Positions 62,661-64,000 of a stretch of DNA of 64,000 bases are shown piece after piece. The position numbers and the translations under genes are program-made. Within the stretch, counting starts at the first letter, position 1. Each line of letters starts with the position of its first letter. The DNA is taken from NCBI RefSeq assembly GCF_047675955.1, contig NC_132909.1, forward strand, positions 45,249,931 through 45,313,930, read 5' to 3'. The DNA comes from Chlorocebus sabaeus. Taxonomy: Eukaryota > Chordata > Mammalia > Primates > Cercopithecidae. Below the pieces are notes generated by a model. The model was given only the letters and a program-made list of their open reading frames with translations, was not told the DNA's origin and searched no databases.

Positions 62661-63160
62661 ATAAATAAATGAATAAATAAGCACTTGAGAGAAGAAGAGG
62701 AGCACCTATGGTATGCCCAAGGACCCTGAATTCCATGTTCCCTGCAGGTAACATTCCTGCTGACCTGATAACAGGGACTGGTGTTGAACATGGGCAGAGT
62801 TGTAAAGGGTGGACCTCTGGGTGTGATATCTTGGCTTTGATGGTCCTGGAAGGGCAGGGTGTCCCTTGACCTTATATCTATGCCCTTGCCCCAAATGGCC
62901 ACACCTCATTGCATATTGTTGACTATCCCATTGGTATCTCCAGCCCGCATCTCCCCAGAGCTCCAGACCTCAGTATCCAATGGCATTGGATATTTCCACT
63001 GGGTGCCTTGCAGGCATTTCACACCCACAAGGCCAAAACCTGGCTCTTAGAAGTTACTCGCCCTGAGATCTGCCACTTCTCCATCCTGTTGGTGGCTCCA
63101 CTATCACACAGTGGCCTGGGTCCTGATTCCTGGATACACTCTTTATTTTATTTTTTTAAG
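62661..63160. other. Unique intergenic interval
   Basis: No gene or repeat is recognised by eye. Confidence 0.4.
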
Positions 63161-63165
63161 AGGGT

Positions 63166-63768
63166 CAGCCAGGCGTGGCAGCTCACGCCTGTAATCCTAG
63201 CACTTTGGGAGGCTGAGGCAGGCAGATCACTTGAGGTCAGGAGTTCAGAACCAGCCTGGCCAACATGGTGAAACCCTGTCTCTACTGAAAACACAAAAAA
63301 ATAGCGGGGCGTGGTGGCGGGTGCCTGTAATCCCAGCTACTCAGGAGGCTGAGGCACGAGAATCGCTTGAACCCAGGAGGTGGAGGTTGCAGTCAGCCGA
63401 GATCATGGCACTGCACTCCAGCCTGGGCGACAGAGGGAGACTCTGTCTCAAACAAACAAAACAAGCAAACTAAAAAAGAGACAGAGTCTCACTCTGTCAC
63501 CCAGACCCAGGCTGGAATGCAGTGTTGCAATCATAGCTCACTGCAGCCTCCAACTCCTTGGCTCAGGCAGTCCTCCCCCTGCAGCCTCCTGAGTAGCTGG
63601 GACTACCAGCGCACACCACCATGCCTAGCTCATTTAAAAATTTTTGTGGCGATGGGGTCTCACTCTGTTGCTCAGGCTGATCTCAAACTCCTGGTCTCCT
63701 TCAAGCAATTCTCCTGCCTCGGCCTCCCAAAGTGCTGGGATTACAGTCACAAGCCACTGTGCCTGACC
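63166..63768. mobile_element. Abutting inverted Alu pair
   Basis: Sense Alu 63,166-63,475 and antisense Alu 63,476-63,768 meet tail to tail. GAGACTCTGTCTC before the junction pairs with GAGACAGAGTCTC after it, leaving a loop of only about 25 bp. Confidence 0.85.
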
Positions 63769-64000
63769 TGGACTCACTCTTGTCCCTTCTCTTTCCTTAC
63801 CCTGCATGTCCAGTGCATCAGCAGGTCCTGCAGTCTCAGGCTCCAGAATGAAACAGCCTCCATGAGCTACCAAGGGGCGCTGCTGTATCCTGTGTGGATG
63901 CTGCCCTGGCTCCCCGCCACCTACACTCCTGCCCCCAGCCACCCACACTCCTGCCCCCAGCCACCCCTTCTCCCCTAGGGAGCCCCAGATGGATTCTTAA
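63769..64000. other. Window end, unique DNA
   Basis: A short tandem pair 'ccacccacactcctgccccc' lies near 63,918-63,965. No UNC13A exon is seen. Confidence 0.4.

Overview
The window is primate nuclear DNA, most likely from an Old World monkey (Cercopithecidae). About 90 Alu copies and Alu fragments cover roughly 40% of it. Several young AluY copies carry the base combination I associate with cercopithecid AluYR lineages (in antisense: 'gtggccggatctc', 'gggtttacgcc', 'acctcgcccggctag', 'ggcttgagccac'). The predicted MAP1S protein is close to the human protein as I remember it, but about four residues longer. The gene order matches human 19p13.11, read in reverse.

Layout. (1) 1-10,640: the 5' part of FCHO1 on the minus strand. 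A CpG-island promoter and noncoding exon 1 end at a consensus donor (exon end 10,507). A first coding exon (3,470-3,543) encodes only MSYFGEHFW. The rest of the gene lies beyond the left edge. (2) 10,640-30,100: gene-free interval filled with Alus, an ERV1-like LTR split by an Alu pile, L1-like remnants, and two minisatellites (17.2-17.6 kb; 27.64-28.09 kb). (3) 30,105-46,200: the complete MAP1S gene on the minus strand, seven coding exons with consensus splice sites. Exon phases agree throughout and the spliced CDS is 3,192 nt (1,063 residues plus stop). The start codon lies in a perfect 12-nt TISU/YY1 element inside a CpG island. (4) 46,200-64,000: intergenic DNA upstream of MAP1S, with Alus, an L1, MIR remnants and two orphan promoter-like or insulator-like GC-rich patches near 58.3 and 61.1 kb. 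In human the next gene on this side is UNC13A. No UNC13A exon was found here.

FCHO1 is an F-BAR endocytic adaptor that starts clathrin-coated pits. MAP1S is a microtubule-associated protein linked to autophagosome transport. They are co-directional neighbours, not an operon. I found no new gene system. The most useful leads are the TISU start of MAP1S, a triplicated 3' splice-site region before MAP1S exon 5, paired RFX X-boxes in FCHO1 intron 2, a 41-bp minisatellite whose unit includes the head of the adjacent Alu, and four cases of Alu inserted into the A-rich middle linker of another Alu. All exon calls come from reading the sequence by eye. Repeat boundaries are accurate to about 5-20 bp.
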